The notes under the pieces: model-generated
The model's database searches: none
What the model was told of the DNA's origin: nothing
What the model saw: only the letters and a program-made list of their open reading frames with translations
Made by a program: the position numbers and the translations under genes
From: Nissabacter sp. SGAir0207
GTDB taxonomy: Bacteria > Pseudomonadota > Gammaproteobacteria > Enterobacterales > Enterobacteriaceae
DNA: 64,000 bases
Assembly: GCF_005491205.1 (NCBI RefSeq)
Contig: NZ_CP028035.1
Coordinates: 3,844,001 to 3,908,000 of the forward strand
Reading direction: 5' to 3'
Shown: in pieces, positions 18,538-27,333 of the stretch
Position numbering within the stretch: the stretch's first letter is position 1
Layout: every line of letters starts with the position of its first letter

Positions 18538-19950
18538 ATGCAACGAGGGATAGTCTGGATCGTCGATGATGATAGCTCCATCCGCTGGGTGCTGGAACGC
18601 GCACTCACCGGGGCGGGCCTGAGCTGCTCCACCTTTGAGAGTGGCAGTGAAGTGCTGGATGCTATTGCCACTCAAACCCCTGACGTGTTGCTGTCAGATA
18701 TTCGGATGCCGGGAATGGATGGGCTGGCGCTGCTGAAGCAGATTAAACAGCGCCACCCGATGCTGCCGGTGATTATCATGACCGCCCACTCTGATCTGGA
18801 CGCGGCGGTCAGCGCCTACCAGCAGGGGGCATTTGATTACCTGCCCAAGCCCTTTGACATCGACGAGGCGGTGGCGCTGGTAGAGCGCGCCATCAGCCAC
18901 TACCAGGAGCAGCAGCAACCGCCGCGCAGCCAGCCGGCCAGCGGCCCGACCGCCGACATCATCGGCGAAGCGCCGGCGATGCAGGATGTCTTCCGCATTA
19001 TTGGACGGCTGTCGCGCTCCTCGATCAGCGTGCTGATCAACGGGGAGTCCGGCACCGGCAAAGAGCTGGTGGCCCATGCGCTGCACCGCCACAGCCCGCG
19101 CGCCAAGGCGCCCTTTATCGCGCTGAACATGGCTGCCATCCCGAAGGATCTGATTGAGTCCGAGCTGTTTGGCCATGAGAAGGGGGCATTTACCGGTGCC
19201 AACCAGATCCGCCAGGGGCGGTTCGAACAGGCGGACGGCGGCACCCTGTTCCTCGATGAGATTGGCGATATGCCGCTGGATGTGCAGACCCGCTTGCTGC
19301 GCGTGCTGGCAGATGGCCAATTTTACCGGGTCGGCGGCTATGCGCCGGTCAAGGTGGATGTGCGCATCATCGCCGCCACCCACCAGAACCTGGAGCTGCG
19401 CGTGCAGGAGGGCAAGTTCCGTGATGACCTGTTCCACCGCCTGAACGTCATCCGCGTCCATCTACCGCCGCTGCGCGAGCGCCGCGAGGACATTCCACGG
19501 CTGGCGCGCTACTTCCTGCAAGACGCGGCCAAGGAGCTGGGCGTGGAGGCGAAAAACCTCCACCCGGAAACCGAGGCGGCGCTGACCCGCCTGCCGTGGC
19601 CGGGCAACGTGCGCCAGCTGGAGAATACCTGCCGCTGGCTGACAGTGATGGCCGCCGGGCAGGAGGTGCTGATTCAGGACTTGCCGGGCGAACTGTTTGA
19701 AACCAGCGCGCCGGAGAGCGGCGGGCCGTCGCTGCCGGATAGCTGGGCGACGCTGCTGGCGCAGTGGGCCGACCGCGCGCTGCGTTCCGGCCACCAGAAC
19801 CTGCTCTCTGAGGCGCAACCGGAGATGGAACGCACCCTGCTGACCACCGCCCTGCGCCATACCCAAGGGCACAAGCAGGAAGCGGCCCGCCTGCTCGGCT
19901 GGGGACGCAACACCCTGACGCGCAAGCTGAAAGAGCTGGGCATGGAGTAG
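18538..19950 (+). CDS. glnG: Nitrogen response regulator NtrC
   Basis: NtrC is the sigma-54 enhancer-binding activator of nitrogen-starvation genes. It is 470 residues. The receiver domain has phospho-acceptor Asp54 in LLSDIRMPGMDG. The AAA+ domain carries Walker A GESGTGKE, the sigma-54 contact loop GAFTGA at 216-221 and Walker B LFLDEIGDMP. The C-terminal Fis-type helix-turn-helix ends with ARLLGWGRNTLTRKLKELG. ATG at 18538 is chosen because it gives the MQRGIVWIVDDDSS N-terminus; longer readings run back into glnL. Its predicted targets lie at 15692-15708 and 17451-17467. Confidence 0.98.
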   Translation: MQRGIVWIVDDDSSIRWVLERALTGAGLSCSTFESGSEVLDAIATQTPDVLLSDIRMPGMDGLALLKQIKQRHPMLPVIIMTAHSDLDAAVSAYQQGAFDYLPKPFDIDEAVALVERAISHYQEQQQPPRSQPASGPTADIIGEAPAMQDVFRIIGRLSRSSISVLINGESGTGKELVAHALHRHSPRAKAPFIALNMAAIPKDLIESELFGHEKGAFTGANQIRQGRFEQADGGTLFLDEIGDMPLDVQTRLLRVLADGQFYRVGGYAPVKVDVRIIAATHQNLELRVQEGKFRDDLFHRLNVIRVHLPPLRERREDIPRLARYFLQDAAKELGVEAKNLHPETEAALTRLPWPGNVRQLENTCRWLTVMAAGQEVLIQDLPGELFETSAPESGGPSLPDSWATLLAQWADRALRSGHQNLLSEAQPEMERTLLTTALRHTQGHKQEAARLLGWGRNTLTRKLKELGME

Positions 19951-20038
19951 CACGCCAACGGCTCACATTGTGCGATTTTTGTCCTTTACTTCCCGGTGCG
20001 GCGTATTAAGATTTAGGCGCTAAACCGGGAGATAGACG

Positions 20039-20164
20039 ATGACTCATGCAGTGTGGATGTTTCTGTCGCAAGGCGCTGAAGTGACATCGGCAACCGTCAG
20101 CCACTCCCCGCAAACGGTCGCGGCGGCGGTGCTCTGTTATGCGCTGATGAGCCTCTTTCATTGA
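20039..20164 (+). CDS. yshB: Small membrane protein YshB-like
   Basis: This is a 41-residue frame (MTHAVWMFLSQGAEV... ending MSLFH) with a good ribosome-binding site GGGAG seven bases before the ATG. The C-terminal part SHSPQTVAAAVLCYALMSLF resembles the end of E. coli YshB (36 aa), and the location between glnG and hemN is the same. It has one short hydrophobic segment and probably inserts in the inner membrane. Function is poorly known. The transcript ends at the terminator that begins at its stop codon. Confidence 0.78.
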   Translation: MTHAVWMFLSQGAEVTSATVSHSPQTVAAAVLCYALMSLFH

Positions 20165-20193
20165 AAAAACAGCCGCTGATGCGGCTGTTTTTC
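20163..20193. terminator. Bidirectional terminator between yshB and hemN
   Basis: Stem ACAGCCGC/GCGGCTGT with a TGAT loop has an A-run to the left and a T-run to the right, so it can stop both convergent transcripts. Its left edge overlaps the yshB stop. Confidence 0.9.
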
Positions 20194-20198
20194 TATCC

Positions 20199-21572
20199 TC
20201 AAATCACCCGTGAGAACTGGCTCTGTCGCGCCTGCTGGCGCAGGTAGGGGTCAAAGCACATGCAGACGTTGCGGATCAGCAAGCGCCCGCGCGGCGTCAC
20301 GCGGATCGCCGCGTCCGTCACCTCCACCAGCCCATCCGCCGCCAGCGGGGCCAGCAGCGCCAGATCCTCCGCGAAATAGTCACGGAAGCGGATGCCGTAC
20401 TGGTGCTCCAGCGCGGGCATCTCCAGCCGGAAGTGGCAGATCAGCGTGCGGATCAGGTCGCGTCGCAGGCAATCATCTTGCGTTAGCGCCAGCCCACGCC
20501 ACAGCGCGTCCTCCCCGGCATCCAGCCGCGCGTAGTAGGCCTTCAGCGTCTTCTCATTCTGCGCGTAGCTGTCACCGAGCATACTGATGGCCGAGACGCC
20601 CAGCCCCAGCAGATCGGCGTCGCCCTGGGTGGTGTAGCCCTGGAAATTGCGGTGCAGCCGCCCCTCGCGCTGGGCGATTGCCAGCTCATCATCTGGCTGG
20701 GCAAAGTGGTCCATGCCGATGAACTGGTAGCCCGCGCCGGTCAGGGTGGCGATGCTCTGTTGCAGGATGGCCAGCCGCTGCGCCGGTGTCGGCAGATCCG
20801 CCTCCTTGATTTTGCGCTGGGCGGCGAACAGCGTGGGCAGGTGCGCATAGTTAAAGACGCTGAGACGATCGGGGCCGAGTTCCGCCACCCGGTGCAGGGT
20901 GTGGGCAAAGCTCTCCGGCGTCTGCTTCGGCAGGCCGTAAATCAGGTCGATGTTGGTGGAGCGGAAGCCCAGCGCCCGCGCCCGTTCCACCAGCGCAAAG
21001 ATAAACGCCTCATCCTGTTCACGGTTGACCAGCCGCTGTACCTCTTTGTTGAAGTCCTGCACGCCCATGCTGAGGCGGTTAAACCCCTCGGCACGCAAGT
21101 GGTCCAGCATCTCCAGCTCGATTTCGCGCGGGTCTACCTCCAGCGACTGCTCCACCTCCGGCAGGAACGTGAAGTGTTCACGCAGCAGCGCCATCAGCCG
21201 GCTAACCTGCTGTGGGCTGAGGAAGGTGGGCGTACCGCCGCCCCAGTGCAACTGGCTCACCTGCCGGCCGGCAAACAGCGGCGCGCGGAGGCGGATCTCT
21301 TTCTCCAGATAATCGAGATAGATCTCGGCCTTGTGCGATTGGCGGGTGACGATTTTATTGCAGCCACAGAAGTAGCAGAGCTTGTGGCAGAACGGAATGT
21401 GGACGTAGAGGGAGAGCGGGCGTTCAGGGTAACGGGCCGCGGCCTGTTGGAAGGCATCGGCGCCAAAGCCAGAGTGGAACTCCAGCGCCGTGGGGTATGA
21501 GGTGTAGCGTGGCCCTGACTGGTTATACTTCTGGATCAGGGCCGAATCCCAGATAACCGCCTGTTCAGACAT
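20199..21572 (-). CDS. hemN: Oxygen-independent coproporphyrinogen III dehydrogenase
   Basis: HemN is a radical-SAM enzyme that oxidatively decarboxylates coproporphyrinogen III to protoporphyrinogen IX without oxygen, in heme synthesis. It is 457 residues from ATG at 21572, the E. coli length. The 4Fe-4S cysteines are Cys62, Cys66 and Cys69 in FCHKLCYFCGC, followed by LHWGGGTPTFL (SAM binding) and EVDPRE. An AAGGAG sits 8 bases before this ATG, which argues against the in-frame GTG at 21581. The start region is overlapped by the end of a small upstream frame. Confidence 0.98.
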   Translation of the reverse strand: MSEQAVIWDSALIQKYNQSGPRYTSYPTALEFHSGFGADAFQQAAARYPERPLSLYVHIPFCHKLCYFCGCNKIVTRQSHKAEIYLDYLEKEIRLRAPLFAGRQVSQLHWGGGTPTFLSPQQVSRLMALLREHFTFLPEVEQSLEVDPREIELEMLDHLRAEGFNRLSMGVQDFNKEVQRLVNREQDEAFIFALVERARALGFRSTNIDLIYGLPKQTPESFAHTLHRVAELGPDRLSVFNYAHLPTLFAAQRKIKEADLPTPAQRLAILQQSIATLTGAGYQFIGMDHFAQPDDELAIAQREGRLHRNFQGYTTQGDADLLGLGVSAISMLGDSYAQNEKTLKAYYARLDAGEDALWRGLALTQDDCLRRDLIRTLICHFRLEMPALEHQYGIRFRDYFAEDLALLAPLAADGLVEVTDAAIRVTPRGRLLIRNVCMCFDPYLRQQARQSQFSRVI

Positions 21573-21577
21573 ATCAC

Positions 21578-21754
21578 TCACTCCTTACGGGATCGTTGCC
21601 TACCGCGTCGGGGGAGAGGTGAAGACCTCATCATTCTGACTGCGGTGGCGCTGCGCAATCGGGCTTTGCGTTGCGACAGCCGCCACAGTTTACTCAATAA
21701 CCCTACCAGATAACACATAAGCAGTAGGGCTATTGCCGGGATAATCCAGCTCAC
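21578..21754 (-). CDS. Unnamed 58-residue membrane-anchored small protein (candidate)
   Basis: An open frame of 58 codons starts at GTG 21754, only 3 bp after the yihI stop, and ends with TGA 5 bp before the hemN ATG. The product starts with a clear hydrophobic helix (SWIIPAIALLLMCYLVGLL) followed by a strongly basic tail rich in Arg and Ser. The fit between the two genes, and the AAGGAG of hemN lying inside its last codons, suggests translational coupling. Some gammaproteobacteria carry a longer DUF2489 gene at this position with a similar N-terminal helix; this could be a short or decayed version. I do not recognise it firmly. There is no clear Shine-Dalgarno apart from yihI translation running into it. 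Confidence 0.42.
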   Translation of the reverse strand: MSWIIPAIALLLMCYLVGLLSKLWRLSQRKARLRSATAVRMMRSSPLPRRGRQRSRKE

Positions 21755-21757
21755 GGC

Positions 21758-22303
21758 TTAGAAGGCGTCTTTCGGGTTCCCACGCTTGAGCAGCTGGAAC
21801 ATGTCCTCTTTCGGCTCTTCTTCGTCGATCTCGTCGTCTTCATCATCGCCCAGTTCAATACCCAGCAGCTCCATCAGCACGTCGATGCGATCCAGGGTCT
21901 GGTCAACGAACGCCTGATCTTCTGCGCTCAGGGTCTCGCCGTCGTCCAGCTTGTCGAGCAGGGCGTCCAGACGCGGATCGTTCTCCAGCATCGCCAGCTC
22001 CTCTTCCGGAGACAGACGCGGCTTATTCTCTTTCTGGGGGGCTGGTTTCTTCTTGGCATTGCCGTAGACCGTCTCTACCACCAGCGGAACCGGCTTTTTG
22101 CTGCCCAGACGCGGGTCACGCTTCTCTTGCGCGGCCGCTTTGCTCTGTGCGCTCTCCGGGTTGGCGCGGGAGCCGGCAACCAGGCCACGGCGTTTTTTCT
22201 GACGCTTGCGTTCGCGCGCTTCTAAATCCAGCTCGACACGACTTTTCTTCTTGGTTTTGGGTGCCGCTGCTTTCGCGCGTGGCGCTTTGGATGACTGGTT
22301 CAT
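21758..22303 (-). CDS. yihI: Der GTPase-activating protein YihI
   Basis: YihI binds and stimulates the GTPase Der and so tunes late 50S ribosome assembly. It is 181 residues (169 in E. coli). A very basic N-terminal half has the conserved [18 protein letters not shown] helical acidic half follows, with [21 protein letters not shown] and an Asp/Glu-rich tail before DMFQLLKRG. It lies between csrC and hemN on the same strand, as in E. coli. Confidence 0.95.
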   Translation of the reverse strand: MNQSSKAPRAKAAAPKTKKKSRVELDLEARERKRQKKRRGLVAGSRANPESAQSKAAAQEKRDPRLGSKKPVPLVVETVYGNAKKKPAPQKENKPRLSPEEELAMLENDPRLDALLDKLDDGETLSAEDQAFVDQTLDRIDVLMELLGIELGDDEDDEIDEEEPKEDMFQLLKRGNPKDAF

Positions 22304-22373
22304 AGCATCTGCTCTCAGGGAAAGGTCACTTTCAGTATAGAATTGCGCCGGAATCTAGCAGAAAGCGGCCAAA

Positions 22374-22693
22374 TAAAAAAGGCGACAGGGGGCCCTGACG
22401 CCTTTTTATCTGCTTCCCAGTCTGAGAAGCGATGTTTTTACCCAGCCACCCGGCAAAATATCCTTTTTTGCCGGTCTGGGATCGCCCCCCGCTCCGCCTG
22501 ATCCTTCAGGCGCTGGCGCTGGGCGCGACGAGTAGGAGCATCCTGCCAGCGTCATCCTGACGGTCCCTTTCCTGTGGATGCCGCCCCCGGCAGCATTGAT
22601 GCACTCCCTGCCTTCACTCCCTGGCGATCGCGCTTCCCTATCCTGCGATCGCGGCGCTCCTGCGCCTCCACTGCTCCTGCCCTGACTACTCTA
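22374..22693 (-). ncRNA. csrC: CsrC regulatory RNA
   Basis: CsrC sequesters the translational regulator CsrA. The position between engB and yihI, on the yihI strand, is that of E. coli csrC. The minus strand here carries about 15 GGA motifs in roughly 320 bases. Several sit exactly in hairpin loops: GCGC-AGGA... at 22654-22665, CGTCA-GGA-TGACG at 22550-22562, CCTGA-AGGA-TCAGG at 22497-22510, and a long stem with an AAGGAT loop at 22451-22474. It ends in a GGCGTCAGGG/CCCTGTCGCC terminator with a T-run (22375-22407) very like that of E. coli csrC. The 5' end near 22693 is estimated. It is longer than the 245-nt E. coli RNA. Confidence 0.82.
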
Positions 22694-22820
22694 CGGATTT
22701 CATTCGGTGTCACAACCCACCGCACGGGGCGGCAGGCTGGCGGCTTTTACTAATTCATTGAATATATTGTTTTTGATGAATCATTAACTCAAATTATAAG
22801 TAAAAACTGCCGGCACGCAT

Positions 22821-22835
22821 GGCAGATCTCTCACA
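22821..22835 (-). promoter_or_regulatory. Possible UvrY (GacA-type) binding site for csrC
   Basis: On the minus strand the sequence TGTGAGAGATCTGCC resembles the left part of the UvrY/GacA upstream repeat (TGTRAGA-GATCT-type). It lies about 130-140 bp upstream of the estimated csrC start, roughly where BarA-UvrY control of Csr RNAs is exerted. The right half-site is poor, so this is tentative. Confidence 0.35.
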
Positions 22836-22916
22836 CGCGCGAGGTGAATTCCTTGCAATCTGGCTGCGAGCGGGGAGAAAAACCGACAAACATGCCGCTT
22901 TTGGCAACGATGCAGT

Positions 22917-22922
22917 TATAAT
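22917..22922 (+). promoter_or_regulatory. -10 element of the engB promoter
   Basis: A perfect TATAAT lies 37 bp before the engB start. No good -35 hexamer is present at standard spacing. The remaining spacer between csrC and engB (about 22700-22910) is AT-rich around 22745-22800, and I see no gene in it. Confidence 0.5.
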
Positions 22923-22958
22923 CGCCAGCCAGATACTCAGCCTTACGGAGACCCCATT

Positions 22959-23606
22959 TTGACCAGCCAAACTTATAACTATCAGGTGACCCATTTTGTC
23001 ACCAGTGCTCCGGACATCCGGCATCTGCCTGCGGATGAAGGCATCGAAGTGGCTTTTGCCGGCCGCTCCAACGCAGGGAAGTCGAGCGCGCTCAACACCC
23101 TGACCAACCAAAAAAACCTGGCCCGTACCAGTAAGACGCCGGGCCGTACCCAGCTGATCAACCTGTTTGAGGTTAAGCCCGGCCTGCGTCTGGTTGACCT
23201 GCCAGGCTATGGCTACGCGGAAGTCCCGGAAGAGATGAAACGCAAATGGCAGCGGGCGCTGGGTGAATACCTGCAAATGCGCAACTGCCTGAAAGGGCTG
23301 GTGGTGCTGATGGACATTCGCCATCCGCTGAAAGATCTGGATCAGCAGATGATTCAGTGGGCGGTCGCCGTGGAGATCCCGGTGCTGGTGCTGCTGACCA
23401 AGGCCGACAAACTGGCCTCTGGCGCGCGCAAGGCGCAGCTGAACATGGTGCGCGAGGCCGTGCTGCCCTTTATGGGCGACGTGCAGGTTGAGGCGTTCTC
23501 CTCCCTGAAGAAACTGGGCGTGGACAAACTGAGCCAGAAACTCAATAGCTGGTTCAGCGAACTGCCGCCTGCGGTAGTGGAAGAGTCAACGGACGACGCG
23601 GAGTAA
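22959..23606 (+). CDS. engB: Ribosome-biogenesis GTPase EngB (YihA/YsxC)
   Basis: EngB is an essential TrmE-Era-like GTPase needed for 50S assembly and cell division. It is 215 residues (210 in E. coli). G1 is [10 protein letters not shown]2 lies in [12 protein letters not shown]3 is [10 protein letters not shown] and G4 is LLTKADKL. The start is TTG at 22959, giving the conserved N-terminus and 9 bases after CGGAGA; the E. coli gene also starts with TTG. It is divergent from csrC and convergent with spf. Confidence 0.97.
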   Translation: MTSQTYNYQVTHFVTSAPDIRHLPADEGIEVAFAGRSNAGKSSALNTLTNQKNLARTSKTPGRTQLINLFEVKPGLRLVDLPGYGYAEVPEEMKRKWQRALGEYLQMRNCLKGLVVLMDIRHPLKDLDQQMIQWAVAVEIPVLVLLTKADKLASGARKAQLNMVREAVLPFMGDVQVEAFSSLKKLGVDKLSQKLNSWFSELPPAVVEESTDDAE

Positions 23607-23622
23607 CCCTCCCCGTCCGATC

Positions 23623-23651
23623 AAAAAAGGCAGCCCGTGGCTGCCTTTTTT
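23623..23651 (+). terminator. Intrinsic terminator after engB
   Basis: Stem AAAAAAGGCAGCC/GGCTGCCTTTTTT with a CGT loop begins 16 bp after the stop codon. The A/T symmetry also allows leftward termination. Confidence 0.9.
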
Positions 23652-23711
23652 GTTGCCGCGGGCGACGCGCTTTTTGCGGGAAAAAGCGGCCACGTTGCTG
23701 GCGCGGCCCAA

Positions 23712-23818
23712 TAAAAAACGCCCCAGTCAAAACTGACTGGGGCGGCTAATATTCAGCCAAATCCGATTACGTGAAGTAAAAGGTCTGAAAGATAGAACAT
23801 CTTACCTCTGTACCCTAC
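23712..23818 (-). ncRNA. spf: Spot 42 small RNA
   Basis: Spot 42 is an Hfq-dependent sRNA that represses genes of secondary carbon metabolism (galK, gltA and others) when glucose is present. The minus strand from 23818 reads GTAGGGTACAGAGGTAAGAT and continues almost identically to E. coli Spot 42, including the single-stranded pairing regions, up to the terminator GCCCCAGTCA/TGACTGGGGC and six T. It is 107 nt (109 in E. coli). It lies between engB and polA as in E. coli. A weak -10 (TAGAGT) is at 23826-23831; in E. coli cAMP-CRP represses this gene, and no clear CRP site could be assigned here. Confidence 0.97.
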
Positions 23819-23964
23819 ACCGTTAACTCTACAACATTTTTTCAGAGCACAAAAGAATTTTTTGTAGTTTACTTACACAAAATCGCGGCTTTTAGCGGCA
23901 TATAGCGTCAGATCTTCTGCTTATGGTGTAGCTTAATTACAAAAAGTGCTTAGGATCTGCCCGT

Positions 23965-26748
23965 TTAGTGCGCCTGATCCCAGTTATCACCCACGCCCAC
24001 TTCCACTTGCAGCGGCACATCCAACGCCATGCTCTGCTCCATTAGCGAGCGGATCTTCTCAGAAGCCTCCTCCAGCACCGACTCATGCACCTCAAACACC
24101 AGTTCATCGTGCACCTGCATAATCATACGCACGTGCGGATCCTGCTGCTGTTGTAGCCACTCATCCACGGCGATCATCGCGCGTTTGATGATGTCGGCCG
24201 CGGTGCCCTGCATCGGGGCGTTGATCGCGGCACGCTCGGCACCCTTACGGCGCATGGCGTTCTTGGAGTTGATGTCCGGCAAGTAGAGGCGGCGGCCATC
24301 CAGCGTAGTGACGTAGCCCTTCTCCGCCGCCAGCTTGCGTGTGCTGTCCATGTAGGTCAGCACGCCCGGATAGCGCTCGAAGTAGAGATCCATGTAGCGC
24401 TGGGCCTCGTGGCGCGGAATGTTAAGCTGGCGTGCCAGACCGAAGGCGCTCATGCCATAGATCAGGCCGAAGTTGATGGCTTTCGCGCTGCGGCGCTGAT
24501 CGCCCGTCACCTTCTCCAGCGGTGCGCCAAACACCTCCGCCGCGGTGGCGCGGTGAATGTCCTCACCGCCGGCAAACGCATCCAGCAGCCCTTTGTCCTG
24601 TGACAGGTGGGCCATGATGCGCAGCTCGATCTGCGAGTAGTCCGCCGCCACGATTTTGTAGCCCTCAGGTGCAATAAACGCCTGACGGATACGACGCCCC
24701 TCTTCGTTGCGCACCGGGATGTTTTGCAGGTTCGGATCGCTGGAGGAGAGCCGCCCGGTCGCCGTCACCGCCTGATGGTAGGAGGTGTGCACGCGGCCAC
24801 TGGCCGGGTTGATCATCTGCGGCAGCTTGTCGGTGTAGGTGGATTTCAGCTTCGCCAGGCTACGGTGCTCCAGGATGACCTTCGGCAGCGGGTAGTCGAG
24901 CGCCAGCTCCGCCAGCACCTCCTCATTGGTTGAGGGGGCACCGCCGGGGGTTTTCTTCAGGATCGGCAGCTTCTGTTTGTCATACAGGATTGCCTGTAAC
25001 TGTTTGGTGGAGGAGAGGTTGAATGGCTCCTCCGCCAGCTCATGCGCCTGAGTCTCCAGTTCATTCAGCCGCGCCGTCAGCTCCTGCGAGTGCGTCGCCA
25101 GAATGGCTTTGTCGATCAGCACACCGGTGCGCTCCATCCGCGACAGCACGGGCACCAGCGGCATCTCAATCTCATTGAAGACCACGGGCAGCCCTTCGCT
25201 GGACTCAATCTTCGGCCACATTGCCTGATGCAGTTGCAGCGTGACATCCGCATCTTCCGCCGCATAGTGGCTGGCCTGCTCCAGCGCGATCTGGTTGAAG
25301 GTCAGCTGGTTTTTGCCTTTGCCAGCGATCTCCTGGAAGGAGACGGTTTTATGGCCCAAGTGGCGATCGGCGAGCGTATCCATGTCATGGCGGCTGGATA
25401 CGCTGTCGAGCACGTAGGACTCCAGCATGGTATCGAATGCCACGCCGCGCAGCTCAATGCCATAGCGCTTCAGCACGCCCTGATCGAACTTCAGGTTCTG
25501 GCCAATCTTCAACGCCTTGTCGCTCTCCAGCAGCGGTTTCAGCTTTTGCAGTACGCTATCCAGATTCAGCTGATCGGGCGCATCAATGTAATCGTGCCCG
25601 ACGGGCAGATAGGCCGCTTTGCCCGGTTCAATGGCGAACGACAGACCCACCAGATTGGTGGTCAGGGTATCAAGGGAGTCGGTTTCGGTGTCAAAGGCGA
25701 ACTGCCCGGCGGCGGTCAGCTTCTCCACCCACTCATCCAGCTCTGCCTCCGTCAGGATGGTGACGTACTCATCCTGCGCCAGCTGGTTACGCGGCACCTC
25801 CGGCGTGGCGGCTTCCAGGCTGGCCGTACCGTTGGCGGCTGGCGCTTTGCTGTTGGTCAGCCATTTGCCAGCCTCCAGATCGCTCAGCCAGCGTTTAAAT
25901 TCGTAACGGCTGAACAGCGTATGCAGTTCGTCGACGGCGGGTGCCATCACGTGGAGCTGATCACCATTTACCTCCAGCTCGACATCCGTCTTGATGGTTG
26001 CCAGTTTGTAGGAGAGGTAAGCCACCTCTTTGTTCTGCTCCAGCTTGGCAGCCATGGTTTTCGCGCCACGGAAGCTCAGGCCGGCGATGGCATCCAGATT
26101 GGCGTACAGATCATCCAGCCCGCCAATGCCTTGCAGCAGCGCCTGAGCGGTCTTTTCACCGACACCCGGCACGCCCGGAATGTTATCGGAGGAGTCGCCC
26201 ATCAGCGCCAGATAGTCGATGATCAAGTTCGGCGGCACGCCGTATTTGGTAATCACCTCATCCGGGCCGAGGATCGCATTATTCATGGTGTTGATCAGCG
26301 TAATATTGGGCGTCACCAGCTGTGCCATATCTTTATCGCCGGTGCTGATCAGCACCGCGTGGCCAGCATGTTCCGCCTGAAGCGCCAGCGTGCCGATCAC
26401 GTCATCCGCTTCTACGCCAGAGACCGCCAGCAATGGCAGGCCCATGGCTTTCACCATCTCATGCAGCGGCGCGATCTGCGCGCGCAGATCGTCCGGCATC
26501 GGCGGACGGTGGGATTTATACTCGGCGAACAACTCGTCGCGGAAGGTTTTGCCTTTGGCGTCAAATACCACGGCCACGTGGCTGGGTTGGTACTGCTGCA
26601 ACAGGCTCTTGAGCATGTTGATCACGCCGTACATCGCGCCGGTTGGTTCGCCAACGGAGTTGGTCAACGGCGGGAAGGCATGGTATGCGCGGTAGAGGTA
26701 AGAAGAACCATCAACCAGGATCAGGGGATTTTCTGCAATATGTGCCAT
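23965..26748 (-). CDS. polA: DNA polymerase I
   Basis: Pol I removes RNA primers and fills gaps in lagging-strand synthesis and excision repair. It is 927 residues (928 in E. coli). The 5'-3' exonuclease domain (about 1-320) shows [15 protein letters not shown] and [18 protein letters not shown]. The 3'-5' proofreading domain keeps its metal residues in [11 protein letters not shown]. The polymerase domain carries motif [15 protein letters not shown], motif [21 protein letters not shown] and motif [14 protein letters not shown] at 26748. Tandem DnaA boxes lie about 130 bp upstream. Confidence 0.99.
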   Translation of the reverse strand: MAHIAENPLILVDGSSYLYRAYHAFPPLTNSVGEPTGAMYGVINMLKSLLQQYQPSHVAVVFDAKGKTFRDELFAEYKSHRPPMPDDLRAQIAPLHEMVKAMGLPLLAVSGVEADDVIGTLALQAEHAGHAVLISTGDKDMAQLVTPNITLINTMNNAILGPDEVITKYGVPPNLIIDYLALMGDSSDNIPGVPGVGEKTAQALLQGIGGLDDLYANLDAIAGLSFRGAKTMAAKLEQNKEVAYLSYKLATIKTDVELEVNGDQLHVMAPAVDELHTLFSRYEFKRWLSDLEAGKWLTNSKAPAANGTASLEAATPEVPRNQLAQDEYVTILTEAELDEWVEKLTAAGQFAFDTETDSLDTLTTNLVGLSFAIEPGKAAYLPVGHDYIDAPDQLNLDSVLQKLKPLLESDKALKIGQNLKFDQGVLKRYGIELRGVAFDTMLESYVLDSVSSRHDMDTLADRHLGHKTVSFQEIAGKGKNQLTFNQIALEQASHYAAEDADVTLQLHQAMWPKIESSEGLPVVFNEIEMPLVPVLSRMERTGVLIDKAILATHSQELTARLNELETQAHELAEEPFNLSSTKQLQAILYDKQKLPILKKTPGGAPSTNEEVLAELALDYPLPKVILEHRSLAKLKSTYTDKLPQMINPASGRVHTSYHQAVTATGRLSSSDPNLQNIPVRNEEGRRIRQAFIAPEGYKIVAADYSQIELRIMAHLSQDKGLLDAFAGGEDIHRATAAEVFGAPLEKVTGDQRRSAKAINFGLIYGMSAFGLARQLNIPRHEAQRYMDLYFERYPGVLTYMDSTRKLAAEKGYVTTLDGRRLYLPDINSKNAMRRKGAERAAINAPMQGTAADIIKRAMIAVDEWLQQQQDPHVRMIMQVHDELVFEVHESVLEEASEKIRSLMEQSMALDVPLQVEVGVGDNWDQAH

Positions 26749-27333
26749 AGCGACTCTTTTTCGTCTTCGGTCAATCTTCTAAGGATGCCATAGCTGGCCA
26801 GAAAGGCGAACCATTGGCAGGACATCCATCAGGATCAATTCACCCCGTGGGGCGGCGATCGCCAAGATCAGTGCTGTGGATAACTTTGTGCATAAAAGAT
26901 CGCGCTTTTGCAACCATTTCCAGATCCACGCGCGGATCGACGTTTTTATCCTTATAGTCCAGACACTTAAATACGATCCTGGCACCCTGATGGCAAATTT
27001 TTAAAGTATTGCCAATGTGGATATAAGTTTAGAGAGATTTTTACCTTTCGCGGAACAGGGAATATTCACCCTGGTTTTTATCTCCCTTTTTTGTGGCACT
27101 GGCACCCCAATGCATTTCCCTTTTTTCAGCCGTCAGACTCTTTTCCATGTGCTTTAGCCGCGGTCAGCCGCAATACATTATCCAGAGCAAGGCAAAGGCT
27201 TCCCGGAAATAGCGGACGGTAATCTCTCCAGCGACAGGGCAATAGTAAGCGTAACGGGTATGGGGAGTTTGGCAATCACAGCGTGGGAGGGGGAACACAA
27301 TGCCGGCCGGGCCGACATTGTGTGAGGGAGGCG
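26749..27333. other. Long spacer between polA and dsbA
   Basis: This stretch of 585 bp has no convincing gene. E. coli has yihG and yihF here and neither is recognisable. It holds the DnaA boxes and GATC cluster near polA, a possible polA -10 (TATAAG, minus strand, 26951-26956) and a small terminator-like hairpin (CAGGG/CCCTG then GTTTTTAT) at 27056-27080. Just after the dsbA stop there is an imperfect dyad ACACAATG...CATTGTGT at 27297-27322 without a T-run. A 68-codon minus-strand frame (26779-26985) covers the DnaA boxes and is not credible as a gene. Confidence 0.6.
26875..26895 (-). promoter_or_regulatory. Tandem DnaA boxes upstream of polA
   Basis: Two same-direction boxes 3 bp apart, TGTGGATAA (26875-26883, the perfect consensus) and TGTGCATAA (26887-26895), lie 127 bp upstream of the polA start. 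At least six GATC Dam sites surround them (26830-26980). DnaA has been reported to stimulate polA in E. coli through upstream boxes, so these may be functional. Confidence 0.7.

Noticed and set aside
19951..20038. Possible additional gene between glnG and yshB
   Set aside because: Only 88 bp, with no frame or hairpin of note; probably the yshB leader.
23860..23885. Possible CRP site upstream of spf (TGTAGTTTACTTACAC)
   Set aside because: It is roughly symmetrical but matches the TGTGA/TCACA half-sites poorly, so it was not annotated although CRP control of spf is known in E. coli.
26779..26985. 68-codon minus-strand frame upstream of polA
   Set aside because: It has no recognisable features, covers the DnaA boxes and GATC cluster, and lacks a ribosome-binding site.
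27295..27323. Dyad ACACAATG...CATTGTGT after dsbA as an intrinsic terminator
   Set aside because: The stem is interrupted and no T-run follows on either strand; it is kept only as a note in the spacer entry.
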